In this document: positions 14,201 through 14,342 of the stretch, in pieces
How positions within the stretch are numbered: position 1 is the first letter of the stretch
How the letters are laid out: every line of letters begins with the position of its first letter
Assembly (NCBI GenBank): GCA_934277655.1
Contig: CAKQVC010000022.1
Coordinates: 1-14,342 of the forward strand
DNA: 14,342 bases
From: an uncultured Clostridia bacterium
GTDB lineage: Bacteria > Bacillota > Clostridia > Peptostreptococcales > Anaerovoracaceae
Reading direction: 5' to 3'
Program-made: the position numbers and the translations under genes
The notes under the pieces: generated by a model
The model's database searches: none
Told to the model about the DNA's origin: nothing
The model's input: only the letters and a program-made list of their open reading frames with translations

Positions 14201-14342
14201 CAGTAAAAGTTGTTACGCAAGACAGCAATCCAGTGGTAGGCGAGACTTACGAACTAAAACTTCAAAATCAGAGCGAATCGGAAGCAGAATATGTAGCGTC
14301 CGCCGATGTTACGATTGATGTAGGAACGGCCTACGGCAATGT
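11221..14342 (+). CDS. Secreted NAGPA-type phosphodiester glycosidase (3' end cut)
   Basis: This is a large exported protein, open for 1,040 codons to the window edge with no stop. Residues 1-27 form a signal peptide: KAKNK, a hydrophobic core, and a likely cut after AFA. Residues about 35-275 are a phosphodiester glycosidase (NAGPA/DUF2233-like) domain with NGDFFD (123-128), NPRTAVGI (199-206), DGRQ and the NLDGGGSS signature (247-254). This family removes sugars linked through phosphodiesters. Residues about 309-392 look like a bacterial Ig-like domain. About 605-870 is a beta-sandwich resembling carbohydrate-binding modules, starting DFEDG (608-612) and ending near HVLIDNLQLIYG. About 900-1000 is another Ig-like domain, and the last 40 residues begin a further beta-rich domain. 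AAGGAAAGGG (11201-11210) precedes the ATG by 10 nt. Teichoic acid or host glycan phosphodiesters are possible targets. Related long proteins often continue with a phosphoesterase and wall-anchoring domains, which cannot be seen here. Confidence 0.88.
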   Translation, partial: MKAKNKVLAIVLSFVMMLAMIPAEAFATGATTSGKLIISDKTYEVAPGVKEREYITNNKELSAQQMGHILEVELGDDAQIITGYNDYNIESIKSGKSWGMRKTTEQAQRIETVRKVNVVGAVNGDFFDMSNGKPLGTLVMNGTVVQKGARPCFYVDKDNVAHIADTAENIPAGTKEAIGGAYILIRNGQVVNTGDTTTNPRTAVGIKADGKVVLYMVDGRQAPLSVGMTGQELARTMLDLGCVEALNLDGGGSSTFATQRAGDVIENNNQTAGLTLRCSPSDGYERTVSSSLMVISTAVSDNKFDHAVISPNQEVYTPGSKVQFTAQGADKSGANVPLPDTGLTWETSGNTVIGTINAETGEFTGKEDQAGTATVVLKYNGKTVGQTSVELQWPDKLEFTNSSVSLDFGETSDLSFAPTWQGRKVNYKDGDFEWGMDEESDLTYRSSVPVEIYTKPGWGGYDAQVAIPLTGKIGSTAKGTVYYGNYLVYETSYEETSRRITESSAKILVEETITHTGAKLYSYINGELLKDNIQEDVDETINGVVCKVKGIKQTQKVEFSLGELKNNLFIADKDTSFRGKIKVNIKNNDKISGCIDVVVGMEPYVLMDFEDGHKDPISGEVLSAENYWTFHVGNSSDNGGNTLSLRERKKYRLMMRDTTGKGVAWPKNNDGSEKNQLVSASDNTDVRFGNHALQLAWDFRKIDESLVAAADFGFSSMIYTHVVQPTKIGFWLNVPKELDNDASQIKMIFVGGITEIADTSESDVATKENAYYDMDADGALTWYEHKLPKGTTQYLNYYSHDAEGNITGSELKDWAGKGWTWVEADLSGAKFPIGIQYGYTVRIVSPQNHVKQEGHVLIDNLQLIYGTNTNDINNPVIDSVVERSSGIDLKTSSKPTIKSTQPIFDIPMNDSKATDKYASGIDTGSIKLTIDGYECTDKAEITQNPTGDTTVLLQTGQLTNGEHSLKIRVKDTYGNETVETYSFVIESEKAVNSAVKVVTQDSNPVVGETYELKLQNQSESEAEYVASADVTIDVGTAYGN

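Overview
The window looks like a chromosomal segment from an anaerobic, amino-acid-fermenting Bacillota of the class Clostridia. The evidence is the lysine-fermentation enzymes, a ferredoxin-dependent 2-oxoacid oxidoreductase, strong AGGAGG-type ribosome binding sites, moderate-to-low GC and a large secreted protein with clostridial-type repeat domains. I cannot name the genus from the sequence. An Anaerovoracaceae- or Lachnospiraceae-like gut anaerobe is a guess.

Region 1 (1-3860) is the end of a lysine-to-butyrate/acetate operon. It holds kamD and kamE, the two subunits of the B12- and PLP-dependent lysine 5,6-aminomutase. After a 124-bp gap with a hairpin and a promoter-like sequence come the two subunits of an acetoacetate/butyryl-CoA CoA-transferase (atoD, atoA), which overlap by 13 bp. 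The remaining pathway genes (lysine 2,3-aminomutase, the dehydrogenase, the cleavage enzyme) are not in the window and would be expected upstream.

Region 2 (3861-4452) is a long non-coding stretch. It has four consecutive inverted-repeat structures (3871-4116), the first and last with T-tracts like intrinsic terminators, followed by an AT-rich leader.

Region 3 (4453-10433) is a second catabolic operon: an AMP-forming acyl/aryl-CoA ligase, iorA and iorB (indolepyruvate:ferredoxin oxidoreductase), a phenylacetate-CoA-ligase-type enzyme (paaK family) and a tandem-ACT-domain protein. This set fits oxidation of aromatic-amino-acid-derived 2-oxoacids to aryl-acetyl-CoA, with reduced ferredoxin produced, and CoA-ester exchange or activation by the two ligases. 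A strong terminator closes it (10526-10561), facing a probable minus-strand terminator for the next gene.

Region 4 (10672-14342) has a small XRE-type repressor on the minus strand, divergent from a large secreted protein that runs off the right edge. The secreted protein has a signal peptide, an NAGPA-type phosphodiester glycosidase domain, an Ig-like domain, a carbohydrate-binding-like beta-sandwich and a further Ig-like region. Its promoter is a near-perfect TTGACA-N17-TAAAAT. The spacer and first -10 base are occupied by a perfect 8+1+8 palindrome (ATCTATTTTAAATAGAT), and related ATCTAT/ATAGAT boxes lie on either side. This is the most suggestive unexplained regulatory signal in the window. 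I saw no RNA genes, CRISPR array, insertion sequence or phage genes.
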